From positions 336,731-400,730 of the forward strand of contig NZ_BBJC02000002.1 in assembly GCF_000739715.2 (NCBI RefSeq): a DNA stretch of 64,000 bases. Direction: 5' to 3'. Positions 51,801 through 60,173 of this stretch are shown here, piece by piece; within the stretch, counting starts at the first letter, position 1; the number at the start of each line of letters is the position of its first letter. The translations under genes and the position numbers were made by a program. Source of the stretch: Falsirhodobacter sp. alg1 (lineage in GTDB: Bacteria; Pseudomonadota; Alphaproteobacteria; Rhodobacterales; Rhodobacteraceae). Below the pieces are notes generated by a model, which was not told the DNA's origin, searched no databases, and saw nothing but the letters and a program-made list of their open reading frames with translations.

Positions 51801-52074
51801 CTCGCGCAAGCTCAAGGTCGACTGCATAGTCGTTGACGACGCCGGCAACCTGTTTCCGAAGTTTTTCAACCCGTGTCCTTTCGTCCATCACCATCTGAAA
51901 AGCGGCGCGAAGGTCTTTCACCGCCCGCACCGCCCCCGTCACATCCGCCAGATCACCCGCACTCACCCGACGCGTCGCCAGCGCCAGTTCCTCGGCCACC
52001 TCGCGATAAAGCCTCTCCGTCTCCGCAAGCAGATCCACCTGCGCAGCTTCCTTGAACGAGAGTTCCATTTTCAT
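51757..52074 (-). CDS. GTA g1: small terminase
   Basis: 105 residues, largely helical with heptad-like repeats (LLAETERLYREVAEELALATRR; RTRVEKLRKQVAGVVNDYAV). g1 of R. capsulatus was shown to be the small terminase lacking cos/pac-specific DNA binding. The ATG at 52074 and one at 52068 are both possible. First gene of the cluster, behind a terminator-containing leader. Confidence 0.9.
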   Translation of the reverse strand: MKMELSFKEAAQVDLLAETERLYREVAEELALATRRVSAGDLADVTGAVRAVKDLRAAFQMVMDERTRVEKLRKQVAGVVNDYAVDLELARDEIGRRLARLRDAG

Positions 52075-52119
52075 TTCTGCCTGTCCCGCCTTCTCGTGCC
52101 CCGCACAAGCGAATGCAAA

Positions 52120-52150
52120 AACGGCCCGAAGGGCAGCGCCCCGGGCCGTT
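52120..52150 (-). terminator. intrinsic terminator inside the GTA leader (candidate attenuator)
   Basis: AACGGCCCG (52120-52128) and CGGGCCGTT (52142-52150) form a perfect 9-bp stem; in the minus direction the second arm is followed by TTTTGC. It lies 46 bases before g1 and 26 bases after a candidate promoter, so transcripts from that promoter would meet it. It could also serve mltG, 100 bases upstream. Confidence 0.8.
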
Positions 52151-52175
52151 CGTACATTCTTCCAGCATGCATGAA

Positions 52176-52204
52176 TCCCTATCAGGGACCGCGCGCAAAG
52201 TCAA
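52176..52204 (-). promoter_or_regulatory. candidate GTA cluster promoter with overlapping palindrome
   Basis: On the minus strand TTGACT (52199-52204) as -35, 17-base spacer, TAGGGA (52176-52181) as a poor -10. The -10 overlaps a 13-base palindrome TCCCTGATAGGGA, and GTTAACAT lies upstream. A weak -10 under a palindrome would suit an activator- or repressor-controlled promoter. No transcript data support it. Confidence 0.45.
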
Positions 52205-52249
52205 GCAAATACAATATGTTAACCGATCGCATGCTTTACGATCCGTTCA

Positions 52250-53431
52250 TCATTCGCGCGTTTGCACTCCGCCCTCGGGCAGCTCGCCCTTGGCACGCTC
52301 GATCTCGCGCCACTTCGCAACATTGGCGTTATGCTCGTCCAGCGTCCGTGCAAACGCATGCCCGCCCGATCCATCCGCCACGAAGAACAGATAATCGGAA
52401 TCCGCCGGATGCAACGTCGCCTCAATGCTCAACCGCCCCGGATTGGCAATCGGCGTCGGCGGCAAACCGTCGATGACATATGTATTGTAGGGCGTCCGCG
52501 CCCGAAGCTCCGATGCCCGCAGGCCACGACCCAATGTGCCCTCACCCTTGGTCACGCCATAGATCACCGTCGGATCCGTCTGCAGACGCATGCCCTGACG
52601 CAGCCGGTTCACAAAGACACTCGCCACCATCGGCCGCTCGTCCGCAATCCCCGTTTCCTTCTCCACGATAGAGGCCATGACAAGGGCTTCTGCCATCGTT
52701 TCATAGGGCAGACCTTCCTCACGTCCGGCCCACATATCATTCAAAATCCGCTGTTGGCGCGCTGCCATCAGCAGCAGCAACTCCGAGCGGTTGTCCCCCT
52801 TGGAAACCTCGTAGCTGTCGGGCGCCAGCGTTCCTTCATCCGGCACTTCGGCCACATCGCCGTTCAGGAAATCGGCCCGCTTCAGGCTGTCCACAACCTG
52901 CCAGCTCGTCACACCTTCCGCCAGTGTCACCCGCAGGCGCAGGTCGTCATCCGCCTCGGCTTCCGCCAGCGCTTCGGGCATCTCGCCCGCCTGCGGATCA
53001 TACTTCACGATTTCCTCGAACCGTCCCGTTGCCGGGTTCAGATCACGCAGCACCATCTGCGATGAGGCTACGCCGATCTGATAGTTGATCTCGCGCCCGC
53101 AGGTCGATTGCCCGCCCGCCGTCACGATATCCAGAATCTGCGGCATGGAGGCAGAGGTCGGGATCAGATAGCTTCCGAACTTTTCCTGCCCGCCCTTGCC
53201 AGAGTAATTCGCCCCGATCCGGTAAACGGTACCGCTGCTGATCGCTCCCTGCTTCTCCAGCGTGGCTGCGATCGTTCTCGTGTTCTCGCCGCGTTCGATC
53301 CGCAAACAGATCGGCTGCGCCAACGGCCCGGGTTCATAGAAAGTCTGTCGCCCCCAAGCGATCAGGCCCGCTGCCAGAACCAGCAGCACGATGAACATCG
53401 TCAACGTGTTGGAGGCGATTGATTTCCACAT
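52250..53431 (-). CDS. mltG: endolytic murein transglycosylase MltG
   Basis: 393 residues. One N-terminal membrane anchor (MWKSIASNTLTMFIVLLVLAAGLIAWG), a LysM-like region (RGENTRTIAATLEKQGAISSG), and the YceG catalytic domain with EALVMASIVEKETGIADERPMVASVF, including the catalytic Glu, and PYNTYVIDGLPPTPIANPG. It cuts nascent glycan strands in the periplasm. Start codon overlaps the fabF stop (TGATG). Confidence 0.96.
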   Translation of the reverse strand: MWKSIASNTLTMFIVLLVLAAGLIAWGRQTFYEPGPLAQPICLRIERGENTRTIAATLEKQGAISSGTVYRIGANYSGKGGQEKFGSYLIPTSASMPQILDIVTAGGQSTCGREINYQIGVASSQMVLRDLNPATGRFEEIVKYDPQAGEMPEALAEAEADDDLRLRVTLAEGVTSWQVVDSLKRADFLNGDVAEVPDEGTLAPDSYEVSKGDNRSELLLLMAARQQRILNDMWAGREEGLPYETMAEALVMASIVEKETGIADERPMVASVFVNRLRQGMRLQTDPTVIYGVTKGEGTLGRGLRASELRARTPYNTYVIDGLPPTPIANPGRLSIEATLHPADSDYLFFVADGSGGHAFARTLDEHNANVAKWREIERAKGELPEGGVQTRE

Positions 53432-54693
53432 CAGTCAGTCACCCGCCCCAGAACCAGGCTGGCATTCGTCCCGCCGAACCCGAAAGAGTTCGACAGAACG
53501 TAATCGATCTTCCGCTTCACCGCCGCATTCGGCGCCAGGTCCAGCTTGGTCTCGACAGCCGGCGTATCAAGGTTGATCGTCGGCGGGGCAATCTGGTCCC
53601 GGATGGCCAACACACAGAAAATCGCCTCGGTCGATCCCGCTGCCCCCAACAGATGCCCGATGGAGGATTTGGTCGAGCTCATGGTCGCATTCGCCGCAGC
53701 GTCGCCCAACAGCCGCTCCACAGCCCCCAGCTCGATGGTATCCGCCATCGTCGAGGTGCCGTGCGCGTTGATGTAATCAATCTGCGAGGGGCTGATGTTT
53801 GCCCGGGCCAAGGCCGCCTGCATCGCACGGAACCCGCCATTGCCATCCTCGGAGGGCGCCGTGATGTGATAGGCATCCCCCGACATCCCGTACCCCAGAA
53901 CCTCGGCATAGATCTTGGCGCCACGGGCCTTTGCGTGTTCGTATTCCTCCAGAACCACGATACCCGCACCTTCACCCATCACGAACCCGTCGCGATCAGC
54001 GTCATAGGGGCGGCTCGCCTTCTTGGGATCATCTCCGCGCTTGGTTGACAGTGCCTTGCAGGCATTGAACCCCGCGATCCCGATTTCCGAGATCGGGCTC
54101 TCCGCCCCACCGGCGACCATCACATCGGCATCACCGAATGCAATCAGCCGTGCCGCATCGCCAATCGCATGCGCCCCAGTGGAACAGGCCGTCACCACCG
54201 AATGGTTCGGCCCCTTGAACCCGAAACGGATCGAGACCTGACCGGAAACAAGGTTGATCAGCGCACTTGGAATAAAGAACGGCGAAACCCGCTTCGGCCC
54301 CTTTTCCTTGATCAGCACAGCCGTATCGGCGATCGCCGAAAGTCCGCCGATCCCGGACCCGATCATGACCCCAGTCCGCTCGCGGCTGGCCTCGTCCTCG
54401 GGTTCCCATCCGGCATCCCGGACGGCCTGCACCGCAGCAGCCATTCCGTACAGGATGAACTCATCAACCTTGCGCTGGTCTTTCGGCTCCATCCACTCAT
54501 CGGGATTGAACGTTCCGTTGGTGCCATCACCCCGCGGAACCTCGCAGGCATATTTCGTGGCCACATTCGATGTATCGAACCGCGTGATCGGCCCCGCGCC
54601 GGATTCACCAGCCAACAGGCGTTTCCAAGTTTCCTCGACACCCGATGCCAACGGTGTGACCAGCCCCAAACCCGTAACGACGACACGACGCAT
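53431..54693 (-). CDS. fabF: 3-oxoacyl-ACP synthase II
   Basis: 420 residues from the ATG at 54693, preceded by GGAGGAAG; an upstream ATG at 54807 adds 38 unlikely residues. MRRVVVTGLGLVTPLASGVE, catalytic Cys in SVVTACSTGAHAIGD, His in INAHGTSTMADTIE and KSSIGHLLGAAGS. It condenses malonyl-ACP with acyl-ACP. Coupled to mltG; other fab genes lie at 58-60 kb on the same strand, separated by the opposite-strand phytochrome operon. Confidence 0.97.
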   Translation of the reverse strand: MRRVVVTGLGLVTPLASGVEETWKRLLAGESGAGPITRFDTSNVATKYACEVPRGDGTNGTFNPDEWMEPKDQRKVDEFILYGMAAAVQAVRDAGWEPEDEASRERTGVMIGSGIGGLSAIADTAVLIKEKGPKRVSPFFIPSALINLVSGQVSIRFGFKGPNHSVVTACSTGAHAIGDAARLIAFGDADVMVAGGAESPISEIGIAGFNACKALSTKRGDDPKKASRPYDADRDGFVMGEGAGIVVLEEYEHAKARGAKIYAEVLGYGMSGDAYHITAPSEDGNGGFRAMQAALARANISPSQIDYINAHGTSTMADTIELGAVERLLGDAAANATMSSTKSSIGHLLGAAGSTEAIFCVLAIRDQIAPPTINLDTPAVETKLDLAPNAAVKRKIDYVLSNSFGFGGTNASLVLGRVTD

Positions 54694-54827
54694 ATGCGAC
54701 TTCCTCCAACAAATCTTTATGCCTGATACACGCGCCGCCGCACTGCTGCAACACGACGCCCGCGTATCAAGGGCAAACCACCGCAAGAACCCTTGCACAT
54801 TGGCCACTTCCCGCTACGTTTCAACCG

Positions 54828-55364
54828 ATGAACCGCCCCACCCGCCCCTCCGAACGTCGCTGGCAGTTGCGTGACGCAACGGCATCCGCCCATATGATCC
54901 TCGACACGGGTATCGGTCTCTTCACCACACGTGCCGCCTATGCGGAATATCTGTTGGGCATCCACCGCTTCCGTGCGCAGGTCGAGCCTTCGGTCAGCGG
55001 CTTTCGCATGGCCGACTGGCAGCCCCTCTGCCTGCTGCAGGACATGGCGCAGGATCTGGCGGATCTGTCGCTTGTCCCCCGCACCACCACACCGGACCGC
55101 CCCGCCCATGACAGTGCGGCGCTCGGCATCCTCTATGTGCTCGAAGGGTCGGCCCTCGGCGGGCAGCTCCTGCGCAAGCAGGCGGCCAGGCTTGGCCTTG
55201 ATGAAACCTTCGGCGCACGGCACCTGCGGCACGGCCCTGCGCATTGGCAGGCCTTCCTGTCCGTATTGGACGCGGCTACCCCCTATGATCCGGACATGGC
55301 CATCGCTGCGGCAAGGGCAACATTCGAACGCGCAACCTCCGCCTTCCAACTCAAAACCGCCTGA
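54828..55364 (+). CDS. biliverdin-producing heme oxygenase (BphO type)
   Basis: 178 residues. RWQLRDATASAHMILDTGIG carries the proximal His candidate, and GILYVLEGSALGGQLLRKQA is the distal-helix glycine motif (GSxLGG) of bacterial heme oxygenases. It makes biliverdin, the chromophore of the phytochrome encoded 5 bases downstream, so the two form a light-sensing operon. Ribosome-binding site is weak. Divergent from fabF. Confidence 0.9.
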   Translation: MNRPTRPSERRWQLRDATASAHMILDTGIGLFTTRAAYAEYLLGIHRFRAQVEPSVSGFRMADWQPLCLLQDMAQDLADLSLVPRTTTPDRPAHDSAALGILYVLEGSALGGQLLRKQAARLGLDETFGARHLRHGPAHWQAFLSVLDAATPYDPDMAIAAARATFERATSAFQLKTA

Positions 55365-55369
55365 TCATC

Positions 55370-57880
55370 ATGCCCGACACAAATCTCTCGAACTGTGATC
55401 GTGAACCGATCCACATTCCCGGCGCAATCCAGACGCATGGCGTCCTGTTCGCCTTTGATGAACAGATGCAGATGCTGCAACAGCATTCCGCCAACTGCAG
55501 CAGCCTCCTCGGCATCCCCCTCTCCGAAACTGCCGACGGCATCTTCGGAGAGGCGCTGACCGATCAGCTCCGTAACGCCCTTGTCACGGACCAGCCCAAG
55601 AACCGCCCGACACTGTTCTTCGCAGAGCGGCTTCCATCGGGGGCGGTGGTCGACATAGCCATCCACCAGAATGGCGGCACCACGATCGCCGAACTGGAAC
55701 CGGCGCCCGAAACCACGGAATCTCCGCTGCGGCTGACACGCAGCATGACCGACGCCATCAGTGATTGCACATCCGTCCGCGATATCGTCGCGCAGGTCAC
55801 CCGCACCATCCGCGGCAAACTCGGCTATGATCGTGTGATGGTCTATGAATTCGCCACGAACGGCTCCGGCAAGGTGATCGCCGAAGATCGCAGCGAAGGT
55901 CTGGAAAGCTTTCTCGGCCAGCACTTTCCGGCCACCGACATTCCGGTACAGGCACGTCGGCTTTACCGCGCAAATACGATCCGGCTGATCACGGATGCCT
56001 CGAACGCCCGCAGCGCCCTGGTGCCCGAAACCCACCACGGCCTTCCGCTGGACCTGTCACACGCGCATCTGCGCGCCGTTTCCCCCATCCATTGCGAATA
56101 CCTGCGCAACATGGGCGTTGCCGCATCCATGTCTATCTCCATTCTGGTGGATGGAGAGCTGTGGGGGCTGATCGCCTGCCATCACTACAGTCCGCGCACC
56201 CTGTCGATGTATCAGCGCGTCGCGGCCGAGATGTTCGGAGAATTCCTGTCCCTGCACATCGGCGCCCTGATCCACAAGGCCGCACTCGACTCCGCCTCCG
56301 AAGCCCGCCGCCGGCTTGAAAATCTGGCAGGTCTCGGCGCCGGAACGGATGTCGCAGGGATGCTGCGCTCCGGCATGAATGACCTCTGCGCGCTCATTCC
56401 CTGCGACGGAGTGGCCCTTGTGCTGGAGGATGAGCTTCTGGTGCAGGGTGCCGTACCTCCGAATGCCGCCATCCGCAATCTGGCCGCTGACATCCCGCCC
56501 GATCCGCATGACCTGATCTGGAAAACCGACAGCCTTGTAACCCATACAGCCGATGCAGAAAATTACGCCGAACGTGCCGCAGGCGTTCTGGCCGTTCAGG
56601 TGTCACAGCAACCGCAGGATTGGGTGATGTTCTTCCGGCGGGAGCAGGTGCAGAAGCTCGAATGGGCGGGCAACCCGGAAAAGTCCTACACAAGCGGCCC
56701 GATGGGTGATCGCCTTACTCCCCGCAAAAGCTTCGCCCTGTGGAAAGAGGACGTTCACCGCCATTCCGACCCATGGACGAAGGCCGACATGGAAACTGTC
56801 CGCATGCTGCGCACCTCTCTAGTGGAGCCAATTTTGCGGCAGACCGAGGCGATGGCCGAAGAGCGTGCACGGGCAGATCTTCGCCAGCGTGTCCTGAATG
56901 ATGAATTGAACCACCGCGTCAAAAACATCCTCGCCGTCATCAAATCGGTTATCGGCCACCCGGTCGAAGAGGGCCGGACGCTGGAATCCTACGTCCAATC
57001 GCTCAAGGGACGGATACAGGCCCTGTCCCTGGCCCACGATCAGGTAATGCGAGGCGATGGTGGCGGTTCTCTCGGCGCATTGCTGGCAGCCGAGCTGGCC
57101 CCCTACGGCGATGCCGCCGAAATTTGGATCGAGGGGCAGGATGCCCTTCTGGACAGTCGTGGCTTTTCGGTCATGGCACAGGTCCTGCACGAATTGGCCA
57201 CCAATGCCGCCAAATATGGTGCCCTGTCCGCCCCCGATGGTGCCTTGCAGGTCACATGGTACAGAACCAGTGAAGGGGATTGCCACCTGACATGGATCGA
57301 AACCGGTGGACCTGCCGTCATAGCTCCCGACCATACCGGGTTCGGCTCCTTGCTGCTGAAACGCTCGCTGCCCTTTGATCTCGGCGGCAGCAGCCACATC
57401 GAATATCTGCCTACCGGCGTCAAAGCCGAATTCACCCTTCCAGCCCGCCACGTCCGTTTCAAGGAAATCCAAATGTCCGCAACCACATCCGCCACATCCG
57501 GCACAGACAGCCCGACCCTGCCGGAACAGGCCCATGTCATGCTGCTCGAAGATCAGTTGCTGATTGCAATGGATGTAGAGGCTATGCTCGAAGAATCCGG
57601 GTTCCAGCGCATTTCGCTGGCCCGCAACGTCGCGCAGGCAATGGATCTGATCAAGGGTGAGGGAATCGAACTCGCGATGCTCGACGTCAATCTGGGTCAG
57701 GAAACATCGATTCCCGTCGCCGAGGAATTGCGCGCACGCGGCATCCCCTTTGTTTTCGCAACTGGCTACGACGAAGGGTCGGCCCTGCCCGAAGGGATGC
57801 GGGATGTCACCATCGTGCGCAAACCGTATGACATCGACAATCTCGTACAGGCCCTGACGTCGGCCTTTCACCGAACATAA
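55370..57880 (+). CDS. bacteriophytochrome HWE histidine kinase with C-terminal receiver
   Basis: 836 residues. PAS with Cys in LSNCDREPIHIPGAIQTHGVL (biliverdin attachment), GAF with FLGQHFPATDIPVQARRLYRANT and LRAVSPIHCEYLRNMGVAAS, PHY with the tongue motif LTPRKSFALWKED, HWE kinase (NDELNHRVKNILAVIKSVIG; ELATNAAKYGAL; TWIETGGP), and receiver (MLLEDQLLIAMDVEAMLEE; Asp in AMLDVNLG; Lys in IVRKPYD). It senses red/far-red light. A receiver fused behind the kinase suggests intramolecular phosphotransfer. The PASDIP Ser is Thr here, a mild variation. Confidence 0.95.
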   Translation: MPDTNLSNCDREPIHIPGAIQTHGVLFAFDEQMQMLQQHSANCSSLLGIPLSETADGIFGEALTDQLRNALVTDQPKNRPTLFFAERLPSGAVVDIAIHQNGGTTIAELEPAPETTESPLRLTRSMTDAISDCTSVRDIVAQVTRTIRGKLGYDRVMVYEFATNGSGKVIAEDRSEGLESFLGQHFPATDIPVQARRLYRANTIRLITDASNARSALVPETHHGLPLDLSHAHLRAVSPIHCEYLRNMGVAASMSISILVDGELWGLIACHHYSPRTLSMYQRVAAEMFGEFLSLHIGALIHKAALDSASEARRRLENLAGLGAGTDVAGMLRSGMNDLCALIPCDGVALVLEDELLVQGAVPPNAAIRNLAADIPPDPHDLIWKTDSLVTHTADAENYAERAAGVLAVQVSQQPQDWVMFFRREQVQKLEWAGNPEKSYTSGPMGDRLTPRKSFALWKEDVHRHSDPWTKADMETVRMLRTSLVEPILRQTEAMAEERARADLRQRVLNDELNHRVKNILAVIKSVIGHPVEEGRTLESYVQSLKGRIQALSLAHDQVMRGDGGGSLGALLAAELAPYGDAAEIWIEGQDALLDSRGFSVMAQVLHELATNAAKYGALSAPDGALQVTWYRTSEGDCHLTWIETGGPAVIAPDHTGFGSLLLKRSLPFDLGGSSHIEYLPTGVKAEFTLPARHVRFKEIQMSATTSATSGTDSPTLPEQAHVMLLEDQLLIAMDVEAMLEESGFQRISLARNVAQAMDLIKGEGIELAMLDVNLGQETSIPVAEELRARGIPFVFATGYDEGSALPEGMRDVTIVRKPYDIDNLVQALTSAFHRT

Positions 57881-57884
57881 AAAA

Positions 57885-57904
57885 GAGCGCCCGCAAGGGC
57901 GCTC
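57885..57904. terminator. terminator between phytochrome gene and acpP
   Basis: GAGCGCCC / GGGCGCTC around GCAA. In the minus direction it is followed by TTTTTT (strong, for acpP); in the plus direction the tail is CTTTC, weaker, for the phytochrome gene. Confidence 0.85.
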
Positions 57905-57928
57905 CTTTCAAATCGGTCTTCAAAGCGA

Positions 57929-58162
57929 TCAAACAGCTTCGGAGATGAATTTTACTGCGTCACCAAAGGTTTGGATCGTTTCAGCAGCGTCGTCCGGGAT
58001 CTCGATGCCGAACTCTTCCTCAAAAGCCATCACCAGCTCGACGGTATCGAGGCTGTCGGCACCCAGATCGTCGATGAACGAAGCATTCTCGGTCACTTTT
58101 TCTTCTTCGACGCCAAGATGCTCGACGACGATCTTTTTCACACGATCAGCGATGTCGCTCAT
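57929..58162 (-). CDS. acpP: acyl carrier protein
   Basis: 77 residues, acidic. [20 protein letters not shown] and the phosphopantetheine Ser in [20 protein letters not shown]. Carries growing acyl chains. Third of fabD-fabG-acpP, with 164 non-coding bases after fabG that likely hold its own promoter, as is common for acpP. Confidence 0.98.
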   Translation of the reverse strand: MSDIADRVKKIVVEHLGVEEEKVTENASFIDDLGADSLDTVELVMAFEEEFGIEIPDDAAETIQTFGDAVKFISEAV

Positions 58163-58326
58163 GTTATGTCCTTATTCGTTGCGGGAGCGGTCCCGTCCCA
58201 ATTGTCTTTGCCCGAAGGCGGTTATCCCGACAGTGCGACGGGGTGCCCCGGTGGCGTTGCCGCCCCCGTGGTCTCGAGCGCGCTATAGCAAGGGATATGT
58301 GCCAAGGCAAACGCTTTCAAGCCCTT

Positions 58327-59064
58327 TCAAATCATCGCCATTCCGCCGTTCACATGTAGCGTCGCGCCGGTCACATATCCGGCCTCAACGCTAGCAAGGT
58401 ACAACACGGCTGCGGAGATATCTTCGGGGGTCCCCATCCGGCCTGACGGGATCTGAGCGGAAATCCGCCCTTTCTGGTCTTCGGTCAGCTTGTCGGTCAT
58501 CGGCGTGGCGATGAAACCGGGCGCCACACAGTTCACCGTGATGCCACGGCTTGCCACTTCCGACGCCAAACTCTTGGACATCGCGACCATTCCGGCCTTT
58601 GCAGCGGAATAGTTGACCTGCCCCGGATTGCCCGTCGCTCCGACGATGGAGGAGATGTTGATGATCCGGCCCCACCGCGCCTTCATCATTCCGCGCAACA
58701 CACCACGGCACAAACGGAAGGTCGACGTCAGGTTCACATCGATCACCTGCTGCCAGTCGTCATCGCTCATCCGCATGGCCAGATTGTCGCGTGTCATCCC
58801 GGCATTGTTGACCAGAATATCCAGCGAGCCCATCGCCTCAGCTGCTGCCTTCGGCAGTGCCTCTACCGCCGCCGCATCGGACAGGTTGCAGGTGATGACG
58901 TGAACACGGTCCCCCAGCTCTGCCGCAAGCTCCTGTAGCGGCGCCTCACGGGTTCCCGAAAGCGCGACCGTCGCCCCGGCCCTGTGCAGCCCCCGCGCGA
59001 TATCCGCACCGATGCCACCCGAAGCGCCGGTTACCAGCGCGTTCTTTCCATTCAAGTCAAACAT
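58327..59064 (-). CDS. fabG: 3-oxoacyl-ACP reductase
   Basis: 245 residues from the ATG at 59064, behind AAAGGA; in-frame ATGs at 59082 and 59070 are alternatives. Short-chain dehydrogenase: NADP loop NALVTGASGGIGADIARGL, VNNAGMTRDNLAMR, catalytic INISSIVGATGNPGQVNYSAAKAGM (Ser, Tyr, Lys). Reduces 3-oxoacyl-ACP. 14 bases after fabD. Confidence 0.97.
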   Translation of the reverse strand: MFDLNGKNALVTGASGGIGADIARGLHRAGATVALSGTREAPLQELAAELGDRVHVITCNLSDAAAVEALPKAAAEAMGSLDILVNNAGMTRDNLAMRMSDDDWQQVIDVNLTSTFRLCRGVLRGMMKARWGRIINISSIVGATGNPGQVNYSAAKAGMVAMSKSLASEVASRGITVNCVAPGFIATPMTDKLTEDQKGRISAQIPSGRMGTPEDISAAVLYLASVEAGYVTGATLHVNGGMAMI

Positions 59065-59078
59065 TTGCATTCCTTTGT

Positions 59079-60017
59079 TCACGCACCAAGCGAAGCTTTG
59101 GCCGCCACTACATCCTCGGGCGTTCCGATAGCACGGACATCTGCGCCCTTGATGATCCGCTTGATCATACCCGAAAGTGCCTTACCCGAGCCGATTTCCC
59201 AGAACTCGGTGACACCGGCCGCTTCCATGAACTGCACCGACTCGCGCCAGCGCACAGATCCCGTGACCTGCGCGATCAGCAACGCCCGCAGGCGGTCAGG
59301 CTCGGTCACGGCCTCGGCCCGCACGTTTACCACGACGGGCATGGACGGCGCTTCGACCACGACCGCGGCCAGTGCCTCGGCCATTGCCGCTGCGGCAGGC
59401 TGCATCAGATCGCAGTGGAACGGCGCCGAAACCGGCAGCAACAAGGCCCGCTTGGCCCCGCGCGCCTTGGCAATCTCTACCGCACGATTCACGGCAGCGG
59501 TATGCCCCGACACCACGACCTGTGCCGGATCATTGTCGTTTGCCGCCTGACACACCTCACCATCAGCAGCTTCGACAGCGATCTCGGCAACCGTATCGAA
59601 ATCCAGCCCGAGGATGGCAGCCATCGCCCCCAGACCGACCGGCACCGCCTCTTGCATCGCAGCCCCACGGGCCCGCAACAGGCGGGCCGTATCCGACAAT
59701 GTCAGCGATCCGGCCGCGCAAAGCGCCGAATATTCCCCCAACGAATGCCCCGCAACAAAGGCAGCGGCATCCATAGTGATGCCTTCAGCCTCCATTGCCC
59801 GCAACGCCGCGATAGAGGTCGCCATCAGCGCCGGCTGCGCATTCGTGGTCAACGTCAGTGTTTCGATATCGCCGTTCCAGATCAGGTCCGACAGATTTTC
59901 CTGCAAGGCGTCATCCACCTCGTCAAATACAGCTTTCGCCTCCGGATAGGCCTCGGCAAGGGCACGGCCCATTCCGATGGTCTGGGCACCTTGGCCGGGA
60001 AAAACGAATGCACGCAT
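59079..60017 (-). CDS. fabD: malonyl-CoA:ACP transacylase
   Basis: 312 residues from the ATG at 60017, behind GAAGGAG; the frame to 60074 is unlikely. MRAFVFPGQGAQTIGMGRAL, catalytic Ser in VAGHSLGEYSAL, and His in VSAPFHCDLMQPAA. It loads malonate onto ACP. First of the fabD-fabG-acpP unit. Confidence 0.97.
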   Translation of the reverse strand: MRAFVFPGQGAQTIGMGRALAEAYPEAKAVFDEVDDALQENLSDLIWNGDIETLTLTTNAQPALMATSIAALRAMEAEGITMDAAAFVAGHSLGEYSALCAAGSLTLSDTARLLRARGAAMQEAVPVGLGAMAAILGLDFDTVAEIAVEAADGEVCQAANDNDPAQVVVSGHTAAVNRAVEIAKARGAKRALLLPVSAPFHCDLMQPAAAAMAEALAAVVVEAPSMPVVVNVRAEAVTEPDRLRALLIAQVTGSVRWRESVQFMEAAGVTEFWEIGSGKALSGMIKRIIKGADVRAIGTPEDVVAAKASLGA

Positions 60018-60112
60018 GATGCTGGCTCCTTCAAGGGTTTGATCCGGAATATCCCGCGCCCCCGTCCAGCGCAACCGACGGCACTATTCCGAACGCGAAC
60101 GCGCATGAAAAA

Positions 60113-60163
60113 AGGGCCACGAAAGCGGCCCTGAACGAACAAAGCCGCCCCAGGGGGCGGCTT
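60113..60163 (-). terminator. tandem hairpins after glnA
   Basis: First after the glnA stop in the minus direction: AAGCCGCCC/GGGCGGCTT (60142-60163). Then AGGGCC/GGCCCT (60113-60132), followed by TTTTTTCAT, a proper intrinsic terminator. Two in series should insulate glnA from fabD. Confidence 0.85.
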
Positions 60164-60173
60164 CGACTGCATA

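Larger units (their letters stand above)
38433..52074 (-). mobile_element. gene transfer agent structural cluster (RcGTA type, g1-g15)
   Basis: Seventeen consecutive minus-strand genes, many with overlapping stop/start codons, in the order of the Rhodobacter capsulatus GTA: terminase small and large, portal, g3.5, prohead protease, HK97 capsid, connectors, tail tube, g10, g10.1, tape measure, and baseplate/hub proteins. There is no integrase, repressor, replication or lysis gene, which separates it from a prophage. Known accessory loci of RcGTA (lysis, head spikes, tail fibres) are not in this window. All frames are intact. GTAs package random host DNA of a few kilobases and deliver it to relatives. 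Confidence 0.97.

Noticed and set aside
38433-52074. Prophage
   Set aside because: No integrase, repressor, replication or lysis genes and no attachment repeats; order and content match a GTA.
52168-52192. tet-operator-like sequence at the GTA promoter
   Set aside because: TCCCTATCAGGGA resembles part of tetO, but the full operator and any TetR-type neighbour are absent; kept only as a palindrome.
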